Positions 32,125 to 40,164 of a DNA stretch of 64,000 bases are shown piece by piece. Below the pieces are notes generated by a model. It saw only the letters and a program-made list of their open reading frames with translations, did not search any database and was not told where the DNA came from. Source of the stretch: DATKPE01 sp035524335 (GTDB taxonomy: Bacteria; Bacteroidota; Ignavibacteria; UBA10030; SZUA-254); the NCBI GenBank assembly GCA_035524335.1, contig DATKPE010000012.1, positions 1 to 64,000 on the forward strand, given 5' to 3'. Every line of letters begins with the position of its first letter. The stretch's first letter is position 1. The translations under genes and the position numbers were made by a program.

Positions 32125-34056
32125 ATGATCGTACAATTCATACTTCTCTTCGTTCTCCCGATCCTCGTGTCGTGGCTGGTGACGCCGTACGTCATCCGCT
32201 TCGCGCACGTGATCGGTGCGCTCGATCAACCGAACGAGCGCAAGGTGCACAAGAATCCGACGCCGCGGCTCGGCGGGCTGGCGATTTATCTCAGCTTCTT
32301 CTCCTCGCTGATGTTCATGTTCTACAACAACAGCCCGATTCTCGTCCGCTTCGGCGGTTTTGATCCGCACAAGGGAGTGATGCTGGTCTTCTCGCTGACG
32401 CTGGTGCTGATCCTCGGGATCTGGGACGACGTTCAACAGCTGACCCCGGGCAAGAAATTCCTCGGCCAGTTCCTCGCGGCGGTGATGGTCTACTTCGCCG
32501 GTTTCCGGATCACCTTCATCACCCATCCGTTCAGTCTCGGCGTCCTCAACCTCGGTCTGCTGGAGTTTCCGTTCACCATTCTCTGGATCGTCGGCATCAC
32601 GAACGCCTTCAATCTCATCGACGGGCTCGACGGGCTCGCGTCAGGTGTCGCCGTCATCGTTTCGCTGACGATCTTTTCGATCTCCTTCATGATGGGATCC
32701 CTCGGCATCAGCGCGATCGCCCTCCTGCTTGCAGGATCGCTCATCGGGTTTCTCCGCTTCAATTTCAACCGGGCGAAGATCTTCCTGGGCGATTCCGGAA
32801 GCCTCTTTATCGGGTTTTGTCTCGCCATACTCTCGATGTCGAGTTCCACAAAGGGATCGGCTGTCTTCTCCATCCTGATTCCGATCCTGGCGCTGGGACT
32901 TCCGATCATGGATACGCTCCTGGCGATGGTGCGCCGGTTCCTCCGGTCGCTCTTTCCGGAGAATGCGGGCGCCTCGTCGTTCATGGGAAAGATCGTGTCG
33001 ATGTTCCTTCCCGACCGGGGACACATCCATCACCGCCTGATCGACATGGGCTTCTCCCACCGGACGGTGGTGCTTCTCATGTACGTCGTTTCGTGCATCT
33101 TCGGTCTCGGAGCGTTCGCGATGACGGTGTCGAACAACATCGCGATCACGCCGATCCTCATTACCATCGGTGTCGCCACGTTCGTCGGCGTGAGCCAGCT
33201 CCGGTACAAGGAGATGGCGGTACTCCGGAACGGGTCGCTTCTCCCGCTCTACGAATGGCCGCTCGTCAACAGCCGGGTGTTCCAGGGGTTCCTCGATATG
33301 GCGTTCATCTCGGGGGCCTACACGATCGCTTATTTTCTCACCTTCCGCGGTGATGGTCCGGGGTCGTTCAACGATCCGTTCTTCCGGAGCCTGACGCTGG
33401 TGGCGGGGATCCAGATGGTGGTCTTCTATTTCGGCGGGCTCTACAAGGGAACGATGCGCCAGCGGGGCACCGGCGACATCCTCAAAATTCTGAAGGTGGT
33501 CGTTATCGCCGTGGTCCTCACCTGGTCGGTCGTCGCGATGTTTCCGCCGGGCTGGAACGTTCTCAACAAGACCCTCATCGTCCTCGATTTCTACCTGATC
33601 CTCTCGTTCATCATGGGATCGCGGGTATCGTTCCATGTTCTGAACTATCTCTCCCGCCGCGAGGCGCATGCGGGCAAGAAGAAGATCCTCATCTACGGCG
33701 CTGACGACAACGGCGCCCTGATCATCCAACAGCTTCTGAACGACGAATCCCATGAGCTGAATCCGGTCGGGTTCCTGGACGACGATCCCCAGCTGGAAGG
33801 GAAGCGGATCAACGACTATCCCGTCTTCGGCGGTCACCTGAAGCTTCCCCGGCTGGTGAAAAAGCTGAAGGTCGAGGAAATACTCATCGCCAAGAACAGC
33901 CTGAAACCGGAGGTGATGAAGCGGCTGATGAAGATGTCCCAGCTTCTCGGCGTCACCATCCGTGCGTACAGGGTATATTACGAGAATATCGGCGACCAGC
34001 GTCCCGAGATGAGACCGCAGGTCGATGAAAAACAGTACCTTTTCGCCGGTAAATAA
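32125..34056 (+). CDS. WecA/TagO-type sugar-1-phosphate transferase fused to Rossmann domain
   Basis: 643 residues. Residues 1-350 are a polyprenyl-phosphate HexNAc-1-P transferase with about ten helices: D101-D102, NAFNLIDGLDGLASG (160-174), FLGDSGS (220-226) and HIHHRL (300-305) are all intact. From about 375 four more helices are followed by a Rossmann domain (about 518-643) with nucleotide-binding YGADDNGA (524-531), VGFLDDDPQLEGKRINDYPVFG and a C-terminal helix pair, like the N-terminal half of FlaA1/WbpM-type membrane dehydratases without their catalytic domain. It should start EPS synthesis by loading the first HexNAc onto undecaprenyl phosphate. The role of the fused part is unknown. 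Confidence 0.88.
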   Translation: MIVQFILLFVLPILVSWLVTPYVIRFAHVIGALDQPNERKVHKNPTPRLGGLAIYLSFFSSLMFMFYNNSPILVRFGGFDPHKGVMLVFSLTLVLILGIWDDVQQLTPGKKFLGQFLAAVMVYFAGFRITFITHPFSLGVLNLGLLEFPFTILWIVGITNAFNLIDGLDGLASGVAVIVSLTIFSISFMMGSLGISAIALLLAGSLIGFLRFNFNRAKIFLGDSGSLFIGFCLAILSMSSSTKGSAVFSILIPILALGLPIMDTLLAMVRRFLRSLFPENAGASSFMGKIVSMFLPDRGHIHHRLIDMGFSHRTVVLLMYVVSCIFGLGAFAMTVSNNIAITPILITIGVATFVGVSQLRYKEMAVLRNGSLLPLYEWPLVNSRVFQGFLDMAFISGAYTIAYFLTFRGDGPGSFNDPFFRSLTLVAGIQMVVFYFGGLYKGTMRQRGTGDILKILKVVVIAVVLTWSVVAMFPPGWNVLNKTLIVLDFYLILSFIMGSRVSFHVLNYLSRREAHAGKKKILIYGADDNGALIIQQLLNDESHELNPVGFLDDDPQLEGKRINDYPVFGGHLKLPRLVKKLKVEEILIAKNSLKPEVMKRLMKMSQLLGVTIRAYRVYYENIGDQRPEMRPQVDEKQYLFAGK

Positions 34057-34073
34057 CCACACCGGTCGCCGCT

Positions 34074-34094
34074 CGCGCCCTGCCGGCGGGCGCG
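34074..34094 (+). terminator. GC hairpin after the plus EPS operon
   Basis: Perfect arms CGCGCCC (34074-34080) and GGGCGCG (34088-34094) around a 7-nt loop, 18 bp after the stop at 34056. No T-run follows, so it may be a stabilising hairpin rather than an intrinsic terminator. Confidence 0.4.
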
Positions 34095-34133
34095 GTGTTC
34101 CCCGTTCCCTCCGTTCCCCGAATCCCGCCATCA

Positions 34134-34149
34134 TGTGATAACGGTCACG
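34134..34149. promoter_or_regulatory. CRP-like palindrome, distal site of the chitinase region
   Basis: TGTGA-TAACGG-TCACG fits TGTGA-N6-TCACA at 9 of 10 positions. It overlaps a second dyad, CGGTCAC-N9-GTGACCG (34142-34164). It lies 52 bp (centre to centre) from the next site, five helical turns. Confidence 0.6.
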
Positions 34150-34185
34150 TTTTATTGGTGACCGGTGACACGAACAGCCTCCGCG

Positions 34186-34201
34186 TGTGATATGCATCAC
34201 T
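34186..34201. promoter_or_regulatory. CRP-like palindrome, proximal site of the chitinase region
   Basis: TGTGA-TATGCA-TCACT fits the CRP palindrome at 9 of 10 positions. It is 245 bp upstream of the GH18 start codon. A TTACTTTG element at 34231-34238 could be a -10 region for a start near 34244, which would place this site about 50 bp upstream of it. Confidence 0.6.
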
Positions 34202-34352
34202 CCCCGGGTGGAATACGCCGCTTTTTCCGGTTACTTTGCGGACAGAAAAAAGAGAACGCGTCCGGTCTTCGCTGTGGACGGACATGTTCGCATCAAACTA
34301 CGAACCGGGCAGTAATGTTTTCTGTGAATTTATTTTAATTCGGCGGGATCTC

Positions 34353-34381
34353 TTGTATTTATTATTTTAAATTCGTAGTAT
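34353..34381 (+). promoter_or_regulatory. Sigma-70-type promoter of the GH18 gene
   Basis: TTGTAT, 17-bp spacer, TAGTAT in an AT-rich stretch; predicted start near 34388, giving a leader of about 58 nt. An alternative start further upstream near 34244 is possible. The rest of the 34057-34445 gap holds the hairpin and the two CRP-like sites and no gene. Confidence 0.45.
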
Positions 34382-34445
34382 ATTGAGGCCACCGCCTATC
34401 ACTGTCCAACCGGTTCTTTTATTCATCTCATTATCATAGGGGTGT

Positions 34446-37106
34446 ATGATGAGAGCAACGATCAGACCATTGATCATCATCGCAATAATTACCTTGTTCC
34501 TCGTTTCCGGGGCATTTTCACAGTTTGTCACAACGCAGTATTATACCCTCTGGGGCGCCTGCGACATGCATCCGTCCAAACTCCAGCGGACGGACTATGT
34601 CATCTGGTTCAACACCAGCGCCAATACCACCGCACCCTATTATTTCAATCTGTACGCCGGATCGAACGATTCTCTGCAGTGGGCGCGGTCGGCCCAGAAC
34701 GGCTCCTGCGCCTACGCCGTTCAGGATTCACTCCGGGCGTGGGCGAAAGCCAACGGCACGAAGCTGATCATCAGCGGCCTGTTCGGTTCCGGAAGTGCTT
34801 TCGCGACGAACATCCAGGACACATCCGCCGGCGGCGCCGGAGAGAAAATGATGAACACCTGGCTCGGCTTCGTCCAGCGGAACGGGTATAACGGGATCGA
34901 TATCGACTGGGAATATCCCTCCAACTCGGCGGCCCAGCGGCAGGACGTGGTGGTCTGGCTCCGGAAAGCCCGTGCGATCATGAACACCTGGACCCCGAAG
35001 GGGACCATCATCCTGACCATTCCGCAGTGGTCCGAGTGGAGCCCGGGCAACCCGAACGGCGGCTTCATTTATGATTCGCAGGCGTGGCAGTATGTCGATT
35101 ACGTCCAGATCATGGCGTACAACGAAGAATCGTGCAGCAAAGTCTCCCATAATCAGCCGATCTACTCCTACCCGCAGGATCCCGGTGCATGGTACTGGGA
35201 CTACCGCGGGTGGCACGAACTGATCCAGTCCGGCTGTCCGATGAACAAGATCATCATGCTCGCATCGGCGGAATGCAAGGCCTGGACCGGCTCCGGTCTG
35301 ACGCTCGGTTCCTCCGGCTCGGAAGTCGGCGGTTGCGGCAGTTTCCACTCCGCAAATCAGTTCGCCGTTTCCCTCTATTCAAATCCCATCTGGGATCCGG
35401 TCGCCCAGGCGACCTATTACACCAACGGTTCGACGGCAGTGTCGGCCGAATCGTACCGTTCCATGCAGGCCAAGGCCGCCTATGTGAAGGCGCAGGTCTC
35501 CAACGGACAGCATCTTGCCGGCATGGGCGTCTACGATCCCTGGCGGCTGTTCGATACGCGCCAGGCGGTCCCCGATTCCGCCATGCGAGGATTCGTCCAG
35601 GGCATGGGCGGGGATACGGTCATCATTCCCCCTCCGCCTCCGCCGACCTACAAGCTCAAGGGCCAACTTTTTTTCGACGTGAACGGCAACGGGACACAGG
35701 ATCCGAACGAACCGGGCCTCGGCGGCTGGGCGATTCAGCTGACCGGGACTGCCTCTGCCAGCGGGACGACAGACTCCCTGGGGCAGTTTGAGTTCGACAG
35801 CCTGGCTGCCGGAACATATCAGGTGTCACAGGTTCTGCGCTCACAGTGGCGCCAGACCTTCCCGGCGAACGGAGGAGGATATACCGTCACCTTCCCCGGG
35901 TCGGCCGGCATCGCGAATTTCGGGGATTATACCACCAACGCGATCCCCATTTCGATCAACAAGAACTGGAACATTCTTTCTCTTCCCGCCACGGTGACCG
36001 ACAGCCGGCTTGCCGCCGTCTATCCCGCCGCGCAGTCGGAAGCGTTCGCATTCGAAGGCGTCTACATCCCATCGGCGGATCTCTATCCGGGTCTCGGGTA
36101 CTGGATCCGGTTCGGACAGACGATGACCGACTATGTCATCGGCCAGCCGCTCGCGACGGACACCGTCAATCTCACCGTCGCCGACTGGAATATCATCGGG
36201 TCGGTCGGCCACCCGATCGACGTCAATGCGATCCAGACGATACCCGACGGGATTCTCGATTCCAAATTCTACGGCTACGACAACGGTCTCTATCTGAGCG
36301 ACACGATCCAGCCCGGTCTCGGCTACTGGATCAAACTGAACGCGGCCGGGTCGATCGTGTTTCCCGCTGCGTCCCTCCAGCAGTCGGCCACACCGAAGGA
36401 GAGCGCGGCATTTGCGGGGATGAATTCCATCACCCTCATCACCAATCAGGGCTACCGGCAGACGCTCTATTTCGGCGAAAACACCAACTCGCCCGTTCTT
36501 GAATCGACGTACAAACTGCCGCCGATGTTTCCCGGCGCCTTCTCCGCGCAGTTCACCGGCTACGGCGGACCTGCCACCATGGTCCGCGTCGTCCCGCAGA
36601 AAAATCCGGGAACGATGAACATGCCGATCTCACTGCAGGCAATCGATTATCCACTGACAATCCGGATTCATCTTCCCCAGGCGGGGAAACATTCGTACTT
36701 CCTGTCTGACAATGCGGCTTCGTACCCCCTCGTCGACGACGGTGAGATTGTCCTGCACGGCGATACCGCCGGGACCGCCGGAGCCGGAACGCTGACGGTG
36801 ACCGCGTCCGCCTCCTCCGCGATGCCTGCGAGTTTTTCGCTGGGACAGAATTATCCGAACCCGTTCAATCCCGCGACGCAGATTGCGTTTGAGGTTCCGC
36901 AGACCAGCAGGATCAGGGTTGAGGTGTACAATCTCCTCGGTGAGAAGGTGGCGACGCTCGCCGACCGGGACATGAGCGCCGGTTTTTATACGGTGCCGTT
37001 CGACGGTTCGCGCCTGGCCAGCGGCGTTTATTACTACCGGCTCAGCGCCGCGGCGGGTTCACTGCAGTTGTTTCAACAGATCAGAAAAATGGTGCTCCTG
37101 AAATAA
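34446..37106 (+). CDS. T9SS-secreted GH18 chitinase-like protein
   Basis: 886 residues; ATG at 34446 or 34449, both behind AGGGGTG. Signal peptide about 5-25. GH18 barrel (about 28-385) with the catalytic stretch YNGIDIDWEYP: D152, D154 and the acid Glu E156 are present, while the first Asp of DxxDxDxE is Asn150-Gly. YVQIMAYNEES is the later barrel strand. A SdrD-B-like domain (about 400-495; FFDVNGNGTQDPNEPGLGG) follows, then a twofold GWN/GYW module (about 505-640), a sandwich, and the T9SS tail (QNYPNPFNPAT, ending MVLLK). It would hydrolyse chitin or another GlcNAc glycan outside the cell, or bind it. Substrate class is inferred from family. Confidence 0.9.
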   Translation: MMRATIRPLIIIAIITLFLVSGAFSQFVTTQYYTLWGACDMHPSKLQRTDYVIWFNTSANTTAPYYFNLYAGSNDSLQWARSAQNGSCAYAVQDSLRAWAKANGTKLIISGLFGSGSAFATNIQDTSAGGAGEKMMNTWLGFVQRNGYNGIDIDWEYPSNSAAQRQDVVVWLRKARAIMNTWTPKGTIILTIPQWSEWSPGNPNGGFIYDSQAWQYVDYVQIMAYNEESCSKVSHNQPIYSYPQDPGAWYWDYRGWHELIQSGCPMNKIIMLASAECKAWTGSGLTLGSSGSEVGGCGSFHSANQFAVSLYSNPIWDPVAQATYYTNGSTAVSAESYRSMQAKAAYVKAQVSNGQHLAGMGVYDPWRLFDTRQAVPDSAMRGFVQGMGGDTVIIPPPPPPTYKLKGQLFFDVNGNGTQDPNEPGLGGWAIQLTGTASASGTTDSLGQFEFDSLAAGTYQVSQVLRSQWRQTFPANGGGYTVTFPGSAGIANFGDYTTNAIPISINKNWNILSLPATVTDSRLAAVYPAAQSEAFAFEGVYIPSADLYPGLGYWIRFGQTMTDYVIGQPLATDTVNLTVADWNIIGSVGHPIDVNAIQTIPDGILDSKFYGYDNGLYLSDTIQPGLGYWIKLNAAGSIVFPAASLQQSATPKESAAFAGMNSITLITNQGYRQTLYFGENTNSPVLESTYKLPPMFPGAFSAQFTGYGGPATMVRVVPQKNPGTMNMPISLQAIDYPLTIRIHLPQAGKHSYFLSDNAASYPLVDDGEIVLHGDTAGTAGAGTLTVTASASSAMPASFSLGQNYPNPFNPATQIAFEVPQTSRIRVEVYNLLGEKVATLADRDMSAGFYTVPFDGSRLASGVYYYRLSAAAGSLQLFQQIRKMVLLK

Positions 37107-37129
37107 TGCGGTCGGAAACGACTGCACGG

Positions 37130-37150
37130 AAAAAGCCGTCCGTTACGGCT
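37130..37150 (-). terminator. Terminator of the NtrC-like gene
   Basis: On the minus strand AGCCGT-AACGG-ACGGCT is followed by TTTT, overlapping the stop codon of the regulator gene. The stem is six base pairs with a five-base loop. Confidence 0.6.
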
Positions 37151-38525
37151 CGTCCTGAGCGAAGTTCAGAAGTTTGTTGTGAAGGGTTTTTCTGCTCATG
37201 CCGAGAATGCGGGCGGCTTTCGCTTTATTGTTCCCCGCAGAGGCGAGTGTCTGAAGGATGAGGATTTTCTCGGCTTCCTGGGATGAACAGCCGAGAGGGA
37301 TGTTGATCTGAGGTTCCGGAGCTGCGGCGGTCCGCAGACGCTCCGGCACATAGCGCGGCGTGATGATGTTGTGAGGGGAGATCACGAGCGCCCGTTCCAC
37401 CACATTTCTGAGTTCCCGCACGTTCCCGGGCCAGTCGTATTCCGTCAGCAGGTGGAGCGATTCCTCCGAAAAGCGGAATTCCGGCTTGGCGTACTTCCGG
37501 GCAAAGATCCCGAGGAAATGTCCGATGATCGGGGCAATGTCTTCCCGCCGCTCACGGAGCGGGGGAAGGTAGAGTTCGATGACGCTGAGGCGGTAATAGA
37601 GATCCTCGCGCAGTTCCTTAGTGCGCAGAGCGGCGGCGACGTTCTTGTTCGTCGCGGCGATCATCCGGACATCCACCGTCACTTCGTCCTTCCCGCCGAG
37701 CCGCCGGAATTTCTGGGTTTCAATGACGCGCAGAAGCTTTGCCTGCGTGTCGAGGCTCATTTCCGCAATCTCATCGAGGAACAGCGTCCCTCCGTTCGCG
37801 CTTTCGAAACATCCCGCCTTTTTGGGGAGGGCGCCGGTGAACGCTCCTTTTTCATGGCCGAAGAGCTCGTTTTCCACGACGTCCTTCGGGAGCGACGCGC
37901 AGTTTACGGCGTAAAACGGATTCGCGCTTCTGGTGCTCTGCTGGTGAATGAGATGGGCGACGACGTCCTTGCCGGTGCCGCTTTCGCCGGTGAGGAGAAC
38001 GGTGGTCCGCGATTTTGCGATCAGGCTGATGGCGGACCGGATTTCCGAAATGGCTGGACTTTTTCCGATCAGGAGCGGCACCGATTCATCGGCGGAAGGG
38101 GCGCCGGATTCCGGTTCCGGAGTCGATTCCCCGGTCTGCGTGGCGGCACGGAGAACCGATTCGAGAATGCGGGCATCGTCGTCCAGACTGATGAGGAAAT
38201 CGGTGGCGCCGAGTTTCATGATGCGGACGGCGTCGTCCACCGTTCCCCGGGAGGGATTGACGATGATCTTGGTCCGCTGGTGCGGCGCGAAGCATTCCGC
38301 CAGAAGCGAGATCAGCTGTTCGCTGACGGCCTCACAGCGGTAGAGGAGGACGGCGAAGCGGCCGGAGCAGAGGGTTTCCCGGAGCAGAGGGTAGGAGCTG
38401 ACATGGTGCGTGCCGATGTCGATGGTACCGAGCTTTGCGCTGAGATGCGCGCCCGATTCTCCGTTTTCAGCATAATAGAGAATGACGCCGGAATTCACTC
38501 GATCGTTCCCCTGTTCGTTTGTCAA
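37143..38525 (-). CDS. NtrC-family sigma-54 activator with degenerate receiver
   Basis: 460 residues. An N-terminal receiver-like domain (about 12-128) lacks the phospho-acceptor: where LLD is expected it reads VLLYRC (Y62), and the acidic pocket is missing (ILYYAENG). The AAA+ domain is fully intact: Walker A GESGTGKD (180-187), sigma-54-contact GAFTGA (227-232), Walker B GTLFLDE (246-252), R-finger and WPGNVRELRNVVERAL. A Fis-type HTH closes the protein (KAKAARILGMSRKTLHNKL). It should open sigma-54 promoters without classical phosphorylation, perhaps gated by ligand or partner. It is the only intact activator in the window and a natural candidate for the promoters at 28996 and 29370. Confidence 0.92.
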   Translation of the reverse strand: MTNEQGNDRVNSGVILYYAENGESGAHLSAKLGTIDIGTHHVSSYPLLRETLCSGRFAVLLYRCEAVSEQLISLLAECFAPHQRTKIIVNPSRGTVDDAVRIMKLGATDFLISLDDDARILESVLRAATQTGESTPEPESGAPSADESVPLLIGKSPAISEIRSAISLIAKSRTTVLLTGESGTGKDVVAHLIHQQSTRSANPFYAVNCASLPKDVVENELFGHEKGAFTGALPKKAGCFESANGGTLFLDEIAEMSLDTQAKLLRVIETQKFRRLGGKDEVTVDVRMIAATNKNVAAALRTKELREDLYYRLSVIELYLPPLRERREDIAPIIGHFLGIFARKYAKPEFRFSEESLHLLTEYDWPGNVRELRNVVERALVISPHNIITPRYVPERLRTAAAPEPQINIPLGCSSQEAEKILILQTLASAGNNKAKAARILGMSRKTLHNKLLNFAQDEP

Positions 38526-38635
38526 TGGTTGACCTGCCGCTCCTTCAGTGAAGGTTCTGCCCCCGGAGCGGATTGCCGTTCCCTGATCGGTGATGCGGAA
38601 TCGTGAACCCCGTGGCAGGAAGTAAAAAGTATACC

Positions 38636-38665
38636 ATTATACGAAATATTGGGGGAAGGTGTCAA
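38636..38665 (-). promoter_or_regulatory. Consensus sigma-70 promoter of the NtrC-like gene
   Basis: On the minus strand TTGACA (38665-38660), an 18-bp spacer and TATAAT (38641-38636): both hexamers are perfect. Predicted start near 38629, about 100 nt before the ATG at 38525. Confidence 0.75.
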
Positions 38666-38705
38666 CCCCCTTTCCCTGAACCTACTCTCTTTCAGGACGA
38701 AAAAC

Positions 38706-38721
38706 GGTGATCTAAATCACA
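38706..38721. promoter_or_regulatory. CRP-like palindrome upstream of the NtrC-like gene
   Basis: GGTGA-TCTAAA-TCACA fits the CRP consensus at 9 of 10 half-site positions, and the central TCTAAA is close to the preferred TCTAGA. Its centre is about 84 bp upstream of the predicted start of the regulator transcript, on the helical phase used by class I CRP sites. Confidence 0.6.
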
Positions 38722-39124
38722 TCGGTGCCGTTCTCCGGCATCCAGTTCCGGATGAAACGAATTATCCAACACACCATCATGCAATAAGTTATTGGCCGGA
38801 TTCATCTTCGGATGCGCATGTGATGATACGGATAATTTTCGATTATTAAAAATACGCTGCGGAATTTTTCAAAATTGAAATTAAACAGGCATGCTTTATT
38901 TCTTTTGAAACATCTGATCGGTGAAATCCCGCGTTTGAGATATTTTCGAAGGTTTTTCAGATTATTTCCGGCATAAATTTTGACAGTTTAACAGGAGAGA
39001 CCGGGCTACCTCCGGGACGTCAGCGAAAACGCTCATTTTCCACGAAATTCAGAGTTTTTCGATATGGTCCTGCGATTCCGGCCGTTTTGAATAACCTGAT
39101 TTCAGGAATGAAATTCTGAGCTCG
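38722..39124. other. AT-rich gap before the hemerythrin-like gene
   Basis: About 400 bp of unusually AT-rich DNA (38800-38995 especially) without a supported gene. A TTGACA occurs at 38980-38985 but no matching -10 lies 16-19 bp downstream. I see no RNA gene or repeat in it. Confidence 0.5.
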
Positions 39125-39643
39125 TTGCCCACATACCGAGCCGGTAAAATTCCGGCCGAACCACTGGCGTTTCTCGCCGCCGACCAGGATGAACTGTTCG
39201 CGATCCTCGACAGAATCGACGAGAGCCTCAGATCTATTCTCGGCAGAGGCTTCTCCGCCGACGCCTTCGTCGGAATTGCCGGAAGCATACGGAAGCTGAG
39301 CGATACCCTCGGACTGCACGACCGCCGCGAGGAACTCCACCTTTTTCCCCGGATCGACGGGCATGTTCCGGGCCACTGCGGTTCCCACCGCATCGATCAC
39401 CGTCAACTGCGCGGTCTGATCGAACGGCTCCGCAAGACGGTTCTCGACGTGGAATCGAGCAAACTGCACGGGACCTCGGTCCGGGAGATGACCTCCTGCG
39501 CCGGGGAGATCTCGGATCGCCTGCGGGCGCATATCCGCAGGGAACGCGAGGAGCTCTATCCGTTCGCAAAGACGCTGCTGTCCGGGGCCGAACTGACCGC
39601 CTGCGACATCGCGATGGCGGATGAATCACAAGGAGATCGATAA
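39125..39643 (+). CDS. Hemerythrin-like (HHE) cation-binding protein
   Basis: 172 residues if started at TTG 39125; a stop lies in frame at 39092, and no ATG occurs before residue 120, so a TTG (or an upstream CTG/ATT) must be used. Helices carry HHE metal ligands: LHDRREELHLFPRI (H..E..H), SHRIDHRQLRGLIERL (H..H) and LRAHIRREREELYPF (H...E). The first-helix His of classical domains is replaced (AADQDELFAIL). It may bind a di-iron centre and sense oxygen or nitric oxide. The stop overlaps the next start (TAATG), so it is co-transcribed with the thioredoxin-like gene. Confidence 0.75.
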   Translation: MPTYRAGKIPAEPLAFLAADQDELFAILDRIDESLRSILGRGFSADAFVGIAGSIRKLSDTLGLHDRREELHLFPRIDGHVPGHCGSHRIDHRQLRGLIERLRKTVLDVESSKLHGTSVREMTSCAGEISDRLRAHIRREREELYPFAKTLLSGAELTACDIAMADESQGDR

Positions 39644-40158
39644 TGAACACACTGTATATGGCGCGATTTCTCCGTCGGTGCGCTCTGCTGGGCGCCTGCC
39701 TCTTTGTCTGCTCATGGGGAGCGGCGGCACGTCAGACACCGGAATCCGCCGGGCGGACCGGGCTCCGGTACGATCCCGCGCGCGATCCCGCGGCGGATCT
39801 CCGGGGGGCGGTCGGAGAAGCGTCGAAAAGCGGGAAAAGGATTCTGCTCGATATCGGCGGGGAATGGTGCATCTGGTGCCGGCGGCTTGACACCTTCTTC
39901 ATGAAGCATGAGGACGCGGAAGAGTTCCTCCGCGCGAACTACATCCTCCTGAAGATCAACGTCAGCAAGGAAAACCAGAACGAGAAATTCCTTTCCGGGT
40001 ATCCGCCCGTGGCGGGATACCCGCATCTCTTCGTTCTGGACAGCGACGGATCACTGCTCAGGTCCCAGGATACCGGTGCGCTTGAATCGGGGAAATACCA
40101 CGATCACGACAAGGTGATGGCGTTTCTCCGGCGATGGTGTCCGAAGGCGGGAAGCTGA
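39643..40158 (+). CDS. Exported thioredoxin-fold protein
   Basis: 171 residues with AAGGAG upstream. A signal peptide (about 10-29; CALLGACLFVCSWGAAA) is followed by a thioredoxin_7/DUF255-like domain: GKRILLDIGGEWCIWCRRLD holds the C76-x-x-C79 active site, and GYPPVAGYPHLFVLDSDG carries the cis-Pro. The lipobox is not clear, so periplasmic location is favoured. It likely reduces or isomerises disulfides in exported proteins. Overlaps the hemerythrin-like gene by 1 nt. Confidence 0.85.
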   Translation: MNTLYMARFLRRCALLGACLFVCSWGAAARQTPESAGRTGLRYDPARDPAADLRGAVGEASKSGKRILLDIGGEWCIWCRRLDTFFMKHEDAEEFLRANYILLKINVSKENQNEKFLSGYPPVAGYPHLFVLDSDGSLLRSQDTGALESGKYHDHDKVMAFLRRWCPKAGS

Positions 40159-40164
40159 CGCCGG

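Noticed and set aside
32641..34200. 519-codon open frame on the minus strand
   Set aside because: It is opposite to the WecA-type fusion gene and is rich in His/Arg/Asp/Glu, as expected for a shadow of a hydrophobic protein.
34341..34357. Possible sigma-54 promoter before the GH18 gene
   Set aside because: CGGCGGGATCTCTTGT has the -12-like TTG one base too far from the GG, and the -24 element is poor.
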